Shown: positions 33,771 through 43,896, numbered from the stretch's first letter. The stretch: 64,000 nucleotides of DNA from Streptomyces regalis (GCF_001509475.1 NZ_LLZG01000376.1:1-64000), one strand, 5' to 3'. Program-made: numbers and translations. Notes: generated by a model not told the origin, from the sequence alone.

Positions 33771-34654
33771 CCGAGACCGCCATCGAGGCGGCCGCGCTGG
33801 GCAGGAAGTTCGGGCGGCACCGCAAGGTCGCCCTGGACGACTGCTCCTTCCGGCTCCCCGCAGGCCGCGTCTGCGCCGTCGTCGGGCCGAACGGCGCGGG
33901 CAAGTCGACCCTGCTCTCCCTCGCCGCCGGCCTGCTGCGCCCCACCGACGGCACGATCACCATCCTCGGCACGACCCCGGCGGCGGCCCGCGAGCGACTC
34001 GCGTACGTCGCCCAGGACAAGCCCCTGCACCCGCAGCTCACCGTCGCCGACACCCTGCGGCTGGGCCGCGAGCTGAACCCCCGCCGCTGGGACGCCCGGG
34101 TCGCCGAGCGCATCGTCGCCGAGGGCGACCTCACCGCGGACGCGAAGATCCGCACGCTCTCCGGCGGCCAGCGCACCCGCGTCGCACTCGCCCTGGCCCT
34201 CGGCAAGCGCCCCGAACTGCTGCTCCTGGACGAGCCGATGGCCGACCTCGACCCGCTGGCCCGGCACCAGCTGATGGCGGCGCTCATGGCCGACGCGGCC
34301 GAACACGGCACCACGGTTGTCATGTCCTCGCACGTCGTCGCCGAGCTGGACGGCGCCTGCGACCACCTCCTGCTGCTCGGCGCCGGCCGCATCCGCCTCG
34401 CCGGCCCGCTGGACGACCTGCTCGCCGCGCACCGGCTCGTCACCGGCCGGGCCGACGACTCCCTGGACCCGCACACCGTGGTCGAGTCCCGCACCACGGG
34501 ACGCCAGCTCACCGCACTCGTACGCCCCGACGGCCCCCTCGGCGACGGCTGGCAGACCACCGCCCCCACCCTGGAGGAGCTGGTCCTGGCCCACCTGCGC
34601 GCCCCGGAGGCGCCGGCCCTGCGGCTCGACTCCGCGCGGGAGGCCGCCGTATGA
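33767..34654 (+). CDS. ABC transporter ATP-binding protein
   Basis: A 295-aa ATPase with Walker A GPNGAGKST, signature LSGGQRTR, Walker B LLLLDEP and switch histidine in SSHVVAEL. The type matches drug/antibiotic or lantibiotic-type exporters. ATGA overlap with the GntR gene and with the first permease gene means one four-gene operon. Substrate unknown. Confidence 0.92.
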   Translation: MTETAIEAAALGRKFGRHRKVALDDCSFRLPAGRVCAVVGPNGAGKSTLLSLAAGLLRPTDGTITILGTTPAAARERLAYVAQDKPLHPQLTVADTLRLGRELNPRRWDARVAERIVAEGDLTADAKIRTLSGGQRTRVALALALGKRPELLLLDEPMADLDPLARHQLMAALMADAAEHGTTVVMSSHVVAELDGACDHLLLLGAGRIRLAGPLDDLLAAHRLVTGRADDSLDPHTVVESRTTGRQLTALVRPDGPLGDGWQTTAPTLEELVLAHLRAPEAPALRLDSAREAAV

Positions 34655-35652
34655 CCGCCGCCATGACCGTCGAGGCGCCCGTCGCCGTGACGCGTTCCCG
34701 TGGGCCGCGCGGCCTGCTCTGGGCGATGCTGCGGCTGCACCGCTCGGCGCTGTGGTTCTGGGTGATGCTGGTTGCCCTGACCGTCGGGGCCCTGCTCTGG
34801 GCGTACGGTCCCGGCGGGGACGCCGCGTGGGCCGAGTACCGGGCGGAGGGCTGTGCCGACCCGAACCCCGGCTTGGCCTGCGACTACAGCAGCCCCGCCT
34901 ACCAGCGGTACAGCACCACGCTCTCCGTAGGCGCGAGCCTGCTGAACCTCGTACCGCTCCTCACCGCCGCCTGGGCCGGCGGCGCGCTCATCGGACGCGA
35001 ACTGGAGGACGGCACCGCCCAGCTGGCCTGGACCCAGTCCGTCACCCCGGCCCGCTGGCTGGCCGCCAAGCTCGCCGTGCCCGCCGCCCTGCTCGTGCCG
35101 GGCACCCTGGCGTTCACACTGCTGCACCGCCTGGTGTGGTCGTCGGACGAAGAGCTACGGCGCACGTTCGCCTGGTACGAGTGGCACAACGACTCCGTGT
35201 TCCCGCTCAACGGCACCGTCGCCACCGCCTACCCCCTCCTCGGCCTCGCGGTCGGCGCCCTCGCGGCCCTGCTCGTGCGCCGCGCCCTGCCCGCCCTCGG
35301 CGCCGCGGTCCTGGGCCTGGCCATGCTCATGTACCCGCTCATCTCACTGCGCCCACGTCTGTGGCCGGTCGAGACCGTGACCACCAAGGGTGACTCCCCC
35401 GAGGCCGTCGGCATGATCGTCGACGAGGGCTCCCTCACCTCCACCGGCGCCCGTGTCCCGATCCCCGACTGCACCGGCGAGCCCGGCTGCTTCGCCACCC
35501 ACGACATCGTCGGCTTCTACCGCGACTACCACCCGTCCTCCCACTTCTGGCCCCTCCAGCTCATGGAGACCGGCATCGTCCTCGCCGTCGCGGCCCTGGC
35601 GGTCCTGATCGCCTTCCGGCTGCTGAACCGCCGTACCGGAGCCGCCGTATGA
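34651..35652 (+). CDS. ABC transporter permease
   Basis: A 333-aa membrane protein with about six transmembrane helices and a large external loop after helix 1 with several Cys (GCADPNPGLACDY). It carries the conserved motif W-A-G-G-A-L-I-G-R-E-L-E-D-G-T typical of ABC-2-type permeases partnering these ATPases. It is 4-nt overlapped with its neighbours and is a paralogue of the next gene (similar start, order of loops and ending ATHDIVGFYRDYHPSSHFWP). Confidence 0.85.
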   Translation: MTAAMTVEAPVAVTRSRGPRGLLWAMLRLHRSALWFWVMLVALTVGALLWAYGPGGDAAWAEYRAEGCADPNPGLACDYSSPAYQRYSTTLSVGASLLNLVPLLTAAWAGGALIGRELEDGTAQLAWTQSVTPARWLAAKLAVPAALLVPGTLAFTLLHRLVWSSDEELRRTFAWYEWHNDSVFPLNGTVATAYPLLGLAVGALAALLVRRALPALGAAVLGLAMLMYPLISLRPRLWPVETVTTKGDSPEAVGMIVDEGSLTSTGARVPIPDCTGEPGCFATHDIVGFYRDYHPSSHFWPLQLMETGIVLAVAALAVLIAFRLLNRRTGAAV

Positions 35653-36629
35653 CCACCGCAATCCCCACTACGGCGACCCCGGCCACCGGCCGGCCGCCCC
35701 GCGGCCCCCGCGGCCTGACCTGGACCGTCCTGCGGCTGCACCGCTCGGCGCTGATCGTGTGGGCGGCCGTCGTCCTCGGCGGAGCGGCGGTACTGCTGTG
35801 GGCGTACGGCCCGGGTGCCGACGCGGCCCAGGCAGAGTGGGACCGGGTGTGCGCCGGCCGCGAGGCCTGCGTGTGGGGCGACCCGGTCTACGACTACGAC
35901 CGCGTCTTCAGGGCCGCCGGGTTCGGCATCAACTGGCTCCCCGCGCTCGTCGCCGCCTGGGCGGGCGCCGCCCTCGTCGCCCGCGAGATGGAGAACGGCA
36001 CCGCACGCCTCGCCTGGACCCAGGGCATCACCCCCACCCGCTGGCTGGCCGCCAAGCTCACCGTCCCGGCGGTCCTGGTCACGGCCGGCACGACTGTCCT
36101 CGTCCTCCTGCACCGCCTGGTGTCCGACGCGCACCCCCTCCCGCTGGGGCAGTGGTCCTGGTACACCGCCGACAACTTCCAGTCCAACGGCACCATCGCC
36201 ATCGCCGCACCCCTGCTCGCCCTCGCCATCGGCGCCCTCGCGGGCCTGCTCCTGCGCCGCGCGCTCCCGGCACTCGCCGTCACCCTGGTCGCCACCGGCG
36301 CACTGGAGTCCCTCGCCACCGTCGCGAGCCGCAACCTGGTGCCCTGGGAGACCGCGCTCGGCACCCTGAAGACCGGCTACCAGTCACCGATGCACATCCT
36401 CTACGGCGACCAGGGCGCCCTGACCTCCACGGGCGCCCGCGTCCCCGACCCCCTGTGCACCGACGACGCCAAGTGCCTCGCGGCCCACGACATCGTCGGC
36501 TACTACACCGACTACCACCCCGCCTCGCACTTCTGGCCGCTCCACCTCGTCGAGACCGGCCTCCTGCTGGGCACCGCCGCACTGGCCACCGCCGCCGCCT
36601 TCTGGCTCCTGCGCCGCCGCATCGCCTGA
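35649..36629 (+). CDS. ABC transporter permease, second paralogue
   Basis: A 326-aa membrane protein clearly duplicated from the gene before it: both share the RGPRGL start, the W-A-G-A-A-L-V-A-R-E-M-E-N-G-T motif and the ending AAHDIVGYYTDYHPASHFWP. The two permeases probably form a heterodimer with the ATPase. The 3' end (about the last 14 codons with stop and terminator) has been copied several times downstream. Confidence 0.85.
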   Translation: MTTAIPTTATPATGRPPRGPRGLTWTVLRLHRSALIVWAAVVLGGAAVLLWAYGPGADAAQAEWDRVCAGREACVWGDPVYDYDRVFRAAGFGINWLPALVAAWAGAALVAREMENGTARLAWTQGITPTRWLAAKLTVPAVLVTAGTTVLVLLHRLVSDAHPLPLGQWSWYTADNFQSNGTIAIAAPLLALAIGALAGLLLRRALPALAVTLVATGALESLATVASRNLVPWETALGTLKTGYQSPMHILYGDQGALTSTGARVPDPLCTDDAKCLAAHDIVGYYTDYHPASHFWPLHLVETGLLLGTAALATAAAFWLLRRRIA

Positions 36630-37049
36630 CGGCACACCGGACCGTCGGCCCCGCACGCCCCTCCACGGGGGGAGGGGCGTGCCTACCACTGGGCGCCGCC
36701 GCGCCGCCGCGCCGACCACCGCCGCCGCCTTCTGGCTCCTGCGCCGCCGCACCGCCTGACGGCACACCGGACCGTCGGCCCCACACGCCCCTCCACGGGG
36801 GGAGGGGCGTGCCTACCACTGGGCGCCGCCGCGCCGACCACCGCCGCCGCCATCTGGCTCCTGCACCGCCGCACCGCCTGACGGCACACCGGACCGTCGG
36901 CCCCGCACGCCCCTCCACGGAGGAAGGACGTGCCCACCACTGGGCGCCACCGCCCCGGCCAGCGGTCAGCGCCATCTGACTCCTGCACCGCCGCACCCCG
37001 TAGATTCCCGCCGCACGTCCCTCCACGGGGGGGAGGGACGTGCGGCAGG
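36586..37049 (+). repeat. Four tandem copies of the permease 3' end and terminator
   Basis: Units begin near 36586, 36716, 36838 and 36959 (130, 122 and 121 bp periods). Each holds CCACCGCCGCCGCC, the end codons of the permease (WLLRRR-A-stop), the shared GGCACACCGGACCGTCGG, and a hairpin GCACGCCCCTCC/GGAGGGGCGTGC. Later copies are increasingly degraded. The first hairpin (36653-36682) is the operon terminator. The remaining 475 bp up to ppk hold no gene that I can support. Confidence 0.85.
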
Positions 37050-37524
37050 GCTGCCGACAGTGCGGACTGGCCAAGCCCAGCCCGAAGCCCACCAGGTGCT
37101 GCCCTCGGCAGGCCGGTCAGTCGCTCAGGGGCACGGCCGCCGCCGAGGCGCCCGCTCAGGACGACGCGGATGCGGACCGCGCTTCGACCGACGGCGGCCG
37201 CGAAGCCACCCCGGCAACTGCAGCAGCCGTAAAGGCACCCCCCCCTCCGGGGGCCGAGTGCCGCAAGGCGTGCGCAGGCGCGCAGGCGGACGTTCCGGTA
37301 TGTAGACGCCCGCGAGCCGCCCCCCGCTATCCCACACGCCATGTCTCCGTAACCATTGGTTCAGACGGGCTTGCGACGCTCAGCCAATGACGCCCGCCGC
37401 GCCAGAGCCTGCGCCGCCCACGGGAGGGAACGCGAGGAACGGGGACGCACGACACCTCCCCACCACGCTCCCGCCCGCGCTTTCCGACGCGCCCATAAGC
37501 CTCGCCGCGCGGAACAATGGGCAT

Positions 37525-39765
37525 ATGAGCCAGTCCACGAACGCCCAGGCACAGGTCCAGCACGCCCAGCCCTCCGTCGGCTCCATAGCGGCCCACCGCC
37601 CGCACACGGTCACTTCGGCGGCGGTCGTCTCCGAACTGGAGCCCGACATCGATGCCGACCTCGACGCGTACGAGGCCTCCGAGATCGACGGTGTCCAACT
37701 GCCCCAGGGCCGTTTCCTGGACCGTGAGCGCAGCTGGCTCGCGTTCAACGAGCGCGTCCTCGAACTCGCCGAGGACCCGAACACCCCGCTTCTCGAACGG
37801 GCGAACTTCCTGGCGATCTTCGCCAGCAACCTGGACGAGTTCTTCATGGTCCGCGTGGCCGGTCTGAAGCGCCGTATCGCCACCGGGGTGGCGACGCGTT
37901 CCGCCTCCGGTCTCCAGCCCCGCGAGGTCCTGGAGATGATCTGGGCCCGCTCCCGCGAGCTGATGGCCCGGCACGCCGCCTGCTACCACGAGGACGTCGC
38001 CCCCGCGCTCGCGGAGGAGGGCATCCACCTGGTCCGCTGGAACGAGCTGCAGGAGAAGGAGCAGGCCCGCCTCTTCACGCTCTTCCGGCACCAGATCTTC
38101 CCGGTCCTGACCCCGCTGGCGGTCGACCCGGCGCACCCGTTCCCGTACATCTCCGGCCTGTCCCTGAACCTGGCCGTGCGCGTACGGAACCCCGTCACCG
38201 GCACCCCGCACTTCGCCCGCGTCAAGGTGCCCCCGCTGCTCTCCCGCTTCCTGGAGGCCTCCCCCGGCCGGTTCGTCCCGCTGGAGGACGTCATCGCCGC
38301 GCACCTGGAGGAGCTGTTCCCGGGCATGGAGGTCCTGGAGCACCACGCCTTCCGGGTCACCCGCAACGAGGACCTGGAGGTCGAGGAGGACGACGCCGAG
38401 AACCTGCTCCAGGCCCTGGAGAAGGAGCTCATGCGGCGCCGCTTCGGGCCGCCGGTGCGCCTGGAGGTCGAGGAGAACATCAACCAGGAGGTCCTGGACC
38501 TGCTGGTACGCGAGCTGAAGATCAGCGAGGCCGAGGTCTACCCGCTGACCGGCCCCCTGGACCTCACCGGCCTCTTCCGCATCGCCTCCATCGACCGTCC
38601 CGAGCTGAAGTACGCGAAGTTCGTCGCGGGCACCCATCGCGATCTCGCCGAGGTCGAGTCGGCGTCCGCGCCGGACATCTTCGCCGCCCTGCGCAACCGG
38701 GACGTGCTGCTGCACCACCCGTACGACTCCTTCTCCACCTCCGTGCAGGCGTTCCTGGAGCAGGCGGCCGACGACCCGGACGTCCTGGCGATCAAGCAGA
38801 CCCTGTACCGCACCTCCGGCGACTCCCCCATAGTCAACGCGCTCATCGACGCCGCCGAGGCCGGCAAGCAGGTCCTCGTCCTGGTCGAGATCAAGGCCCG
38901 CTTCGACGAGCACGCCAACATCAAATGGGCGCGCAAGCTGGAGGAGGCCGGCTGCCATGTCGTGTACGGCCTCGTCGGCCTGAAGACCCACTGCAAGCTG
39001 TCGCTGGTGGTCCGCCAGGAGGGCGAGACGCTACGGCGCTACAGCCACGTCGGCACCGGCAACTACCACCCGAAGACGGCGCGGCTGTACGAGGACCTCG
39101 GCCTGCTGACCGCGGACCCGCAGGTGGGCGCGGACCTGTCCGACCTGTTCAACCGTCTGTCCGGCTACTCGCGCCGGGAGACGTACCGCCGTCTGCTCGT
39201 GGCCCCCAAGTCCCTGCGCGACGGCCTGATCTCGCGGATCAACAAGGAGGCGCAGCACCACCGTGCCGGGCGTCCCGCCTACGTCCGCATCAAGGTCAAC
39301 TCGATCGTCGACGAGGCGCTCATCGACGCCTGCTACAGCGCGTCCCAGGCGGGCGTGCCGGTCGACATCTGGGTCCGCGGCATCTGCGCGATCCGGCCGG
39401 GCGTGACGGGACTGTCGGACAACATCCGCGTCCGCTCGGTCCTCGGCCGCTTCCTCGAGCACTCCCGGGTCTTCGCCTTCGGCAACGGCGGCGAACCCGA
39501 GGTGTGGATCGGCAGCGCCGACATGATGCACCGCAATCTCGACCGTCGTATAGAAGCCCTGGTCAGGGTCACCGACCCGGCCCACCGCGCCGCGCTCAAC
39601 CGGCTCCTGGAGACCGGTATGTCCGACACCACCGCGTCCTGGCACCTCGGTCAGGACGGCGAGTGGACCCGGCACGCGATGGACGCGGACGGCCAGCCCC
39701 TGCGCAACGTCCAGGAGATGCTCATAGACGCCCGGAGGCGCCGGCGTGGTACAGCAACACCTTGA
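37525..39765 (+). CDS. ppk: Polyphosphate kinase 1
   Basis: Reversibly makes polyphosphate from ATP. The 746-aa enzyme has the four PPK1 domains; the autophosphorylated histidine is H508 in S-H-V-G-T-G-N-Y, and the ending R-N-V-Q-E and middle IKQTLYRTS are typical. A disordered N-terminus (about 1-55) precedes the family start at [21 protein letters not shown]. The ATG at 37525 has no strong ribosome site; longer upstream frames lack coding character. It overlaps the CHAD gene by 20 nt, so both are likely co-transcribed. The locus belongs to the phosphate-starvation group in Streptomyces. Confidence 0.94.
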   Translation: MSQSTNAQAQVQHAQPSVGSIAAHRPHTVTSAAVVSELEPDIDADLDAYEASEIDGVQLPQGRFLDRERSWLAFNERVLELAEDPNTPLLERANFLAIFASNLDEFFMVRVAGLKRRIATGVATRSASGLQPREVLEMIWARSRELMARHAACYHEDVAPALAEEGIHLVRWNELQEKEQARLFTLFRHQIFPVLTPLAVDPAHPFPYISGLSLNLAVRVRNPVTGTPHFARVKVPPLLSRFLEASPGRFVPLEDVIAAHLEELFPGMEVLEHHAFRVTRNEDLEVEEDDAENLLQALEKELMRRRFGPPVRLEVEENINQEVLDLLVRELKISEAEVYPLTGPLDLTGLFRIASIDRPELKYAKFVAGTHRDLAEVESASAPDIFAALRNRDVLLHHPYDSFSTSVQAFLEQAADDPDVLAIKQTLYRTSGDSPIVNALIDAAEAGKQVLVLVEIKARFDEHANIKWARKLEEAGCHVVYGLVGLKTHCKLSLVVRQEGETLRRYSHVGTGNYHPKTARLYEDLGLLTADPQVGADLSDLFNRLSGYSRRETYRRLLVAPKSLRDGLISRINKEAQHHRAGRPAYVRIKVNSIVDEALIDACYSASQAGVPVDIWVRGICAIRPGVTGLSDNIRVRSVLGRFLEHSRVFAFGNGGEPEVWIGSADMMHRNLDRRIEALVRVTDPAHRAALNRLLETGMSDTTASWHLGQDGEWTRHAMDADGQPLRNVQEMLIDARRRRRGTATP

Positions 39766-40936
39766 TCCGACGGACCCCACGGCCGGGGCGGTGACGGGGG
39801 ACGCCCTCGCGGGCTACCTGCGCGCCCAGGCCACGGAGTTCCTCCGAGCCCTGCGCCTGCACCGGGAGACCGGCGGCGACGGGGGTTCCCCCGCTCGAGC
39901 GAAGGCGAGAGTGGGGGAGTCCAACGGCTTGGAGGAGTCCGTCGACGCGGCCCGGGCCCTGCGCCGCTCGGCCCGCCGCATCAGCGCCAGCCTGCACACG
40001 TTCCGCCCCTTGCTGGACGCCGACTGGTCGGAGGCCATCCGCCCCGAGCTGGCCTGGCTCTCGGGAACGCTGGCGATGGAACACGCCTACGCGGCCCGCC
40101 TGGAACGCCTGCTGCTGGCGCTGCACCGCCTGTCGGGGGCGACGGTACTGCCGACGCAGACGGGGGCGGGCGGCGTGTCCGGTGCCGGCGCGGGCAACGG
40201 CGCGGCCGAGACAGCCGCGGGCAGTCGTGCCGCTGGGTCGGCGCCCGTCCCGCAGAAAGCGGAACCCGGCAACGCCGGCCACCCCACCCACCCGGCGGCC
40301 ACCCCGGAGCGCGGCAACCTCACAGTTGGCGCGGCCAAAGCAGGCGCCCTGCTCGAACGCCAGCTCACCCTCGCCCGGACCCGAGCCCACAGCACCGCCC
40401 TCCAGGCCCTCGGAAGCAGCCGCTTTCACGCCGTGGCCGACAACATCGCCGTACTGGCCAGCGAGGTCCCCCTGACCGCCGCCGCGGCCACCGCCGACCT
40501 GTGCCCCCTCGCGGGCGCCGCCGAGGAGCGGCTCACCGACGCGGTCGCTGCGCTGCCCTTAATGACCGCCGGCCACCCCTACAACGCCGAGGCCCTGATC
40601 CACGGTCTGTCCCCGGACCCGGCCCCGCATCCGCAGGACGCGCCCTGGCACCAGGTCCGCCTGCTGCTGCGCCTGCACCGCTACGCCCGTGAGGTCCTGC
40701 GCGGCGCGGGCGGTCCGGTGGACGTACGGCTGCTGACCGCCGGCCAGGCCCTCAACCGGCACCGTGACGCCTCCGAGGCGGCCGCGGCCGCGGCCCAGGC
40801 CGCCCGCACCCCGCGTATCGCCCCGGCGACGGCCTACGCCCTCGGCGTGCTCCACGCCGACCAGCGGCACGAGGTGGAGGCAGCGCGGTTCGCGTTCCAG
40901 CAGTCCTGGCAGATCCAGACGGTGGGCAGGCCCTGA
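39746..40936 (+). CDS. CHAD-domain polyphosphate-associated protein
   Basis: A 396-aa helical CHAD protein; such domains bind polyphosphate through conserved histidines and lysines/arginines. Basic helices such as [20 protein letters not shown] and [20 protein letters not shown] are the binding surface. The GTG lies inside the ppk end. A 36-bp dispersed-repeat-like element lies inside its coding sequence at 39884-39919 (residues about 47-58). The neighbour ppk makes its ligand, and the gene directly after encodes a Nudix hydrolase. Confidence 0.88.
   Translation: MVQQHLDPTDPTAGAVTGDALAGYLRAQATEFLRALRLHRETGGDGGSPARAKARVGESNGLEESVDAARALRRSARRISASLHTFRPLLDADWSEAIRPELAWLSGTLAMEHAYAARLERLLLALHRLSGATVLPTQTGAGGVSGAGAGNGAAETAAGSRAAGSAPVPQKAEPGNAGHPTHPAATPERGNLTVGAAKAGALLERQLTLARTRAHSTALQALGSSRFHAVADNIAVLASEVPLTAAAATADLCPLAGAAEERLTDAVAALPLMTAGHPYNAEALIHGLSPDPAPHPQDAPWHQVRLLLRLHRYAREVLRGAGGPVDVRLLTAGQALNRHRDASEAAAAAAQAARTPRIAPATAYALGVLHADQRHEVEAARFAFQQSWQIQTVGRP
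39884..39919 (+). repeat. Short palindromic Streptomyces repeat inside the CHAD gene
   Basis: The segment with CCCCCGCTC, then GAGCGAAGGC, then GAGAGTGGGGG forms a stem-loop. I recognise near-identical sequence from many Streptomyces genomes as a dispersed intergenic repeat. Here its length (36 nt) leaves the frame intact and adds a Gly/Ser/Ala/Arg stretch to the protein. Confidence 0.65.
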
Positions 40937-40951
40937 AGGAGGCATACCCCG

Positions 40952-41377
40952 GTGACTCACGCGAATGACCTGACCACCGTCCACGCGGCGGGCTGCGTCC
41001 TGTGGCGCCGATCGCCGGTAGACGGTCAGCTGGAGATATGCCTGATCCACCGGCCGAAGTACGACGACTGGTCCCACCCCAAGGGCAAGCTCAAGCGCGG
41101 CGAGGCCCCCCTCGCCGGTGCCCTGCGCGAGGTCGCGGAGGAAACGGGCCACTCGGCCCGGCCGGGCGCCGCGCTGCCGACGCTGCGGTACCAGGCGAAC
41201 GGCCGCCCCAAGGAGGTCCGCTACTGGGCGGCCGAGGCCGGCCCCGGCACGTTCGCCCCGACCGACGAGGTGGACCGCCTGCTGTGGCTCTCCCCCACGG
41301 CCGCGCGGGGCCGCCTGACCCAGCCGAGGGACCGCGACCTCGTGGACGCCCTGCTGCAGTCGCTGCGCCCGGCATAG
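40952..41377 (+). CDS. Nudix hydrolase
   Basis: A 141-aa hydrolase of nucleoside-diphosphate-type compounds. The Nudix box is complete: G-x5-E-x7-R-E-V-x-E-E-x-G, in the stretch starting GKLKRGEA. The GTG start has AAGGAGG upstream. It follows the CHAD gene after 15 bp and is probably part of the ppk-CHAD operon. The substrate may be diphosphoinositol-like or a nucleotide; the family also includes MutT-like enzymes. Confidence 0.88.
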   Translation: MTHANDLTTVHAAGCVLWRRSPVDGQLEICLIHRPKYDDWSHPKGKLKRGEAPLAGALREVAEETGHSARPGAALPTLRYQANGRPKEVRYWAAEAGPGTFAPTDEVDRLLWLSPTAARGRLTQPRDRDLVDALLQSLRPA

Positions 41378-41460
41378 CCCGACGCACCCCCACAAAGCCT
41401 CGGAATACACCCGTGTCCTCAACGTGAGCGTTCCGTGACCTCACCGCACCGTCCCCAGGG

Positions 41461-41504
41461 GTTCACCCCTCGTTCATTTACGCCCTTCGGCGCCTTCACC
41501 TGTC
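41461..41504 (+). promoter_or_regulatory. PHO box (PhoP-binding repeats) upstream of pstS
   Basis: Four 11-bp units in a row: GTTCACCCCTC, GTTCATTTACG, CCCTTCGGCGC, CTTCACCTGTC. Two match the Streptomyces PHO-box core GTTCACC/GTTCAT; this is the expected PhoP site about 120 bp before the pstS start codon. Confidence 0.88.
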
Positions 41505-41623
41505 CTGCCTAATTTCGGCCTTGCACGATGACGGACCGCGCCCCGGGGGGACGTGTCCGCATCAACCATTCTTCGCACGCCGCCGAATTTCAGGACGGCG
41601 GCTCCTGGAAGGAACTCCCTCAA

Positions 41624-42745
41624 GTGAAGCTTCAGCGCAAGAACCGGCGCGTCCTCGCTCTCGGCGCTCTCGCCGTCTCCGGCGCCCTGGCCCTCACGGC
41701 GTGCGGCTCCGACGACACCAGCAACGGCGGCGACGCTTCCGCCCCCGCCCAGGCCGGCAACATCAAGTGCGACGACGCCAAGGGCCAGCTGCTCGCCGAC
41801 GGCTCCTCCGCGCAGAAGAACGCGATCGACGCCTGGGTCGCGCAGTTCACCGCCGCCTGCAAGGACATCCAGATCAACTACAAGGGTGGCGGCTCCGGCG
41901 CCGGTGTCACCGCGTTCACCCAGGGTCAGGTCGCCTTCGCCGGCTCCGACTCCGCGCTGAAGCCCGAAGAGGTCACCGCCTCCAAGGAGATCTGCAAGGG
42001 CGGCCAGGGCATCAACCTCCCGATGGTCGGCGGCCCGGTCGCGGTCGGTTACAACGTCTCGGGCGTCGACGACCTGGTCCTGGACCCCTCGACGATCGCC
42101 AAGATCTTCGACAGCAAGATCACCAACTGGAACGACCCGGCGATCGCGAAGCTGAACCCCGGCGTGAAGCTTCCCGACCTCAAGATCCAGGCGTTCCACC
42201 GCTCGGACGAGTCCGGTACCACGGACAACTTCACCAAGTACCTGATCGCCACGGCCGAGAAGGACTTCCCGTACGAGGGCGGCAAGGCCTGGCAGGCCAA
42301 GGGCGGCCAGTCCGCTCCGCAGTCCTCCGGTGTGGCCCAGCAGGTGAAGCAGACCAACGGCGCCATCGGCTACTTCGAGCTGTCGTACGTCAAGGAGAAC
42401 ATCAAGGCGGTCAAGCTCGACACCGGCGCCGCCGAGCCGGTCGAGGCCAACATCGAGAACGCCACCAAGGCCATCGCCGCCGCCAAGCGCGTCGGCACCG
42501 GCGCGGACTACGCGCTCGAGCTGGACTACAACACCAAGGCCGACGGTGCCTACCCGATGGTCCTGGTGACGTACGAGATCGTCTGCGACAAGGGCAACAA
42601 GGCGGAGACCCTGCCCGCCACCAAGGCCTTCCTCAACTACATCGCCTCCGAGGACGGCCAGAAGATCCTCACGGAGAACGACTACGCCCCGATGCCGACC
42701 GAGATCATCACCGAGGTCCGCAAGACCATCGAGGGCCTGAGCTGA
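41624..42745 (+). CDS. pstS: Phosphate-binding lipoprotein PstS
   Basis: A 373-aa phosphate-binding protein for high-affinity uptake. Lipobox L-T-A-C with Cys27 becomes the lipid-linked N-terminus; a Ser/Gly/Asn linker follows and then the PBP fold with GSSAQKNAI, ATGSGAG-type (GGGSGAGVTAF) and RSDESGTTDNF phosphate-binding loops. The GTG at 41624, with AAGGA upstream, gives the usual MKLQRKN start. PHO boxes are directly upstream. First gene of pstSCAB; in Streptomyces the mature protein is also released in large amounts. Confidence 0.95.
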   Translation: MKLQRKNRRVLALGALAVSGALALTACGSDDTSNGGDASAPAQAGNIKCDDAKGQLLADGSSAQKNAIDAWVAQFTAACKDIQINYKGGGSGAGVTAFTQGQVAFAGSDSALKPEEVTASKEICKGGQGINLPMVGGPVAVGYNVSGVDDLVLDPSTIAKIFDSKITNWNDPAIAKLNPGVKLPDLKIQAFHRSDESGTTDNFTKYLIATAEKDFPYEGGKAWQAKGGQSAPQSSGVAQQVKQTNGAIGYFELSYVKENIKAVKLDTGAAEPVEANIENATKAIAAAKRVGTGADYALELDYNTKADGAYPMVLVTYEIVCDKGNKAETLPATKAFLNYIASEDGQKILTENDYAPMPTEIITEVRKTIEGLS

Positions 42746-42752
42746 CCTGAGT

Positions 42753-42791
42753 GCGGTCCGGTCCGGGGCCCGAAACCCCGGACCGGACCGC
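42753..42791 (+). terminator. Strong hairpin between pstS and pstC
   Basis: GCGGTCCGGTCCGGGG and CCCCGGACCGGACCGC pair perfectly over 16 bp with a 7-nt loop, 7 bp after the pstS stop. It probably stabilises pstS mRNA or partly terminates it, so that the binding protein is made in excess over the membrane parts. Confidence 0.85.
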
Positions 42792-42888
42792 ATCGTCCGG
42801 TGCACCGCCGCCCGGAGCCGTCGCCGATCACGTACGGCTCCACCGAGCCGCCGCAGACCGTGTGCGGCTCCGCAGACCGGAGAACCCG

Positions 42889-43896
42889 ATGGATATATCG
42901 ACGAAGAACACCGAAGCACCTCCCCCCATCCCACAGCCGACGGCGACCGAGCAGAAGCGCGCGGCCCACGGCGCCACCCGACCCGGCGACCGGATCTTCC
43001 TCGGTCTCTCCCGCGGGTCGGGCATCCTGCTGCTGGTGATCATGGCCGCCATCGCGGTCTTCCTCACCTACCGCGCCACCCTCGCGATCAGCAAGGACGA
43101 GGGCAACTTCCTCACCACCTCCGACTGGAACACCGGCGCGACCCCGCCGGTCTTCGGTATCGCCGTCCTGGCCTTCGGCACGATCATCTCCTCGATCATC
43201 GCCATGGTCATCGCGGTCCCGATCGCCGTCGCCATCGCGCTGTTCCTCACGCACTACGCCCCGCGCAAACTCAGCGGCCCCATCGCGTATGTGATCGACC
43301 TGCTCGCCGCCGTGCCGTCCATCGTGTACGGCCTGTGGGGCGCCATGATCCTCGTACCGAACCTGACCGGCCTGTTCGGCTGGCTGGACGCGTACCTCGG
43401 CTGGACCGGCATCTTCTCCTGGGACGGCGGCGCCCCCCGCGCGATGTTCACGGTCGGCATCCTGCTCGCGATCATGATCCTGCCGATCATCACCAACGTC
43501 AGCCGCGAGGTCTTCCGCCAGGTCCCGCAGATGCACCAGGAGGCGGCCCTTGCGCTCGGCGCCACCCGCTGGGAAGTGATCCGCATGGCGGTCCTCCCCT
43601 TCGGCCGCTCCGGCGTGATCTCCGCCTCGATGCTCGGCCTCGGCCGCGCGCTCGGCGAGACGATGGCCGTGGCCACCGTGCTCTCCCCGGACTTCATCAT
43701 CCACGGCAGCGTGCTCAACCCGGGCGGTGGAACCTTCGCCCAGAACATCGCCAGCAAGTTCAGCGAGGCCACCGAATTCGGCCGGGACGCGCTGATCGCC
43801 TCCGGTCTGGTCCTGTTCGTCATCACCCTGCTGGTCAACGGCGCGGCCCGCGCGATCATCGCCCGCCGCAAGGAGTACTCGGGGGCCAACGCATGA
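42889..43896 (+). CDS. pstC: Phosphate ABC transporter permease PstC
   Basis: A 335-aa inner membrane permease with about six helices and the EAA-like loop EAALALGATRWEVIRMAVLPFGRSG for contact with the ATPase. The ATG at 42889 follows GGAG. It overlaps pstA by 4 nt. Together with PstA it makes the phosphate channel. Confidence 0.95.
   Translation: MDISTKNTEAPPPIPQPTATEQKRAAHGATRPGDRIFLGLSRGSGILLLVIMAAIAVFLTYRATLAISKDEGNFLTTSDWNTGATPPVFGIAVLAFGTIISSIIAMVIAVPIAVAIALFLTHYAPRKLSGPIAYVIDLLAAVPSIVYGLWGAMILVPNLTGLFGWLDAYLGWTGIFSWDGGAPRAMFTVGILLAIMILPIITNVSREVFRQVPQMHQEAALALGATRWEVIRMAVLPFGRSGVISASMLGLGRALGETMAVATVLSPDFIIHGSVLNPGGGTFAQNIASKFSEATEFGRDALIASGLVLFVITLLVNGAARAIIARRKEYSGANA

Noticed and set aside
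36586..37049. CRISPR-like array
   Set aside because: The repeats are 120-130 bp units of a gene end and terminator, without short repeats and unique spacers.
37040..37390. Cys-containing plus-strand frame after the tandem repeats
   Set aside because: No ribosome site, starts inside the last repeat unit and shows no recognisable protein pattern.
37327..38991. A 554-aa minus-strand frame antisense to ppk
   Set aside because: Antisense shadow of a well-supported enzyme; no domain of its own.
42682..43704. A 340-aa minus-strand frame antisense to pstC
   Set aside because: Low-complexity Asp/Arg/Gly sequence opposite a confident membrane protein.
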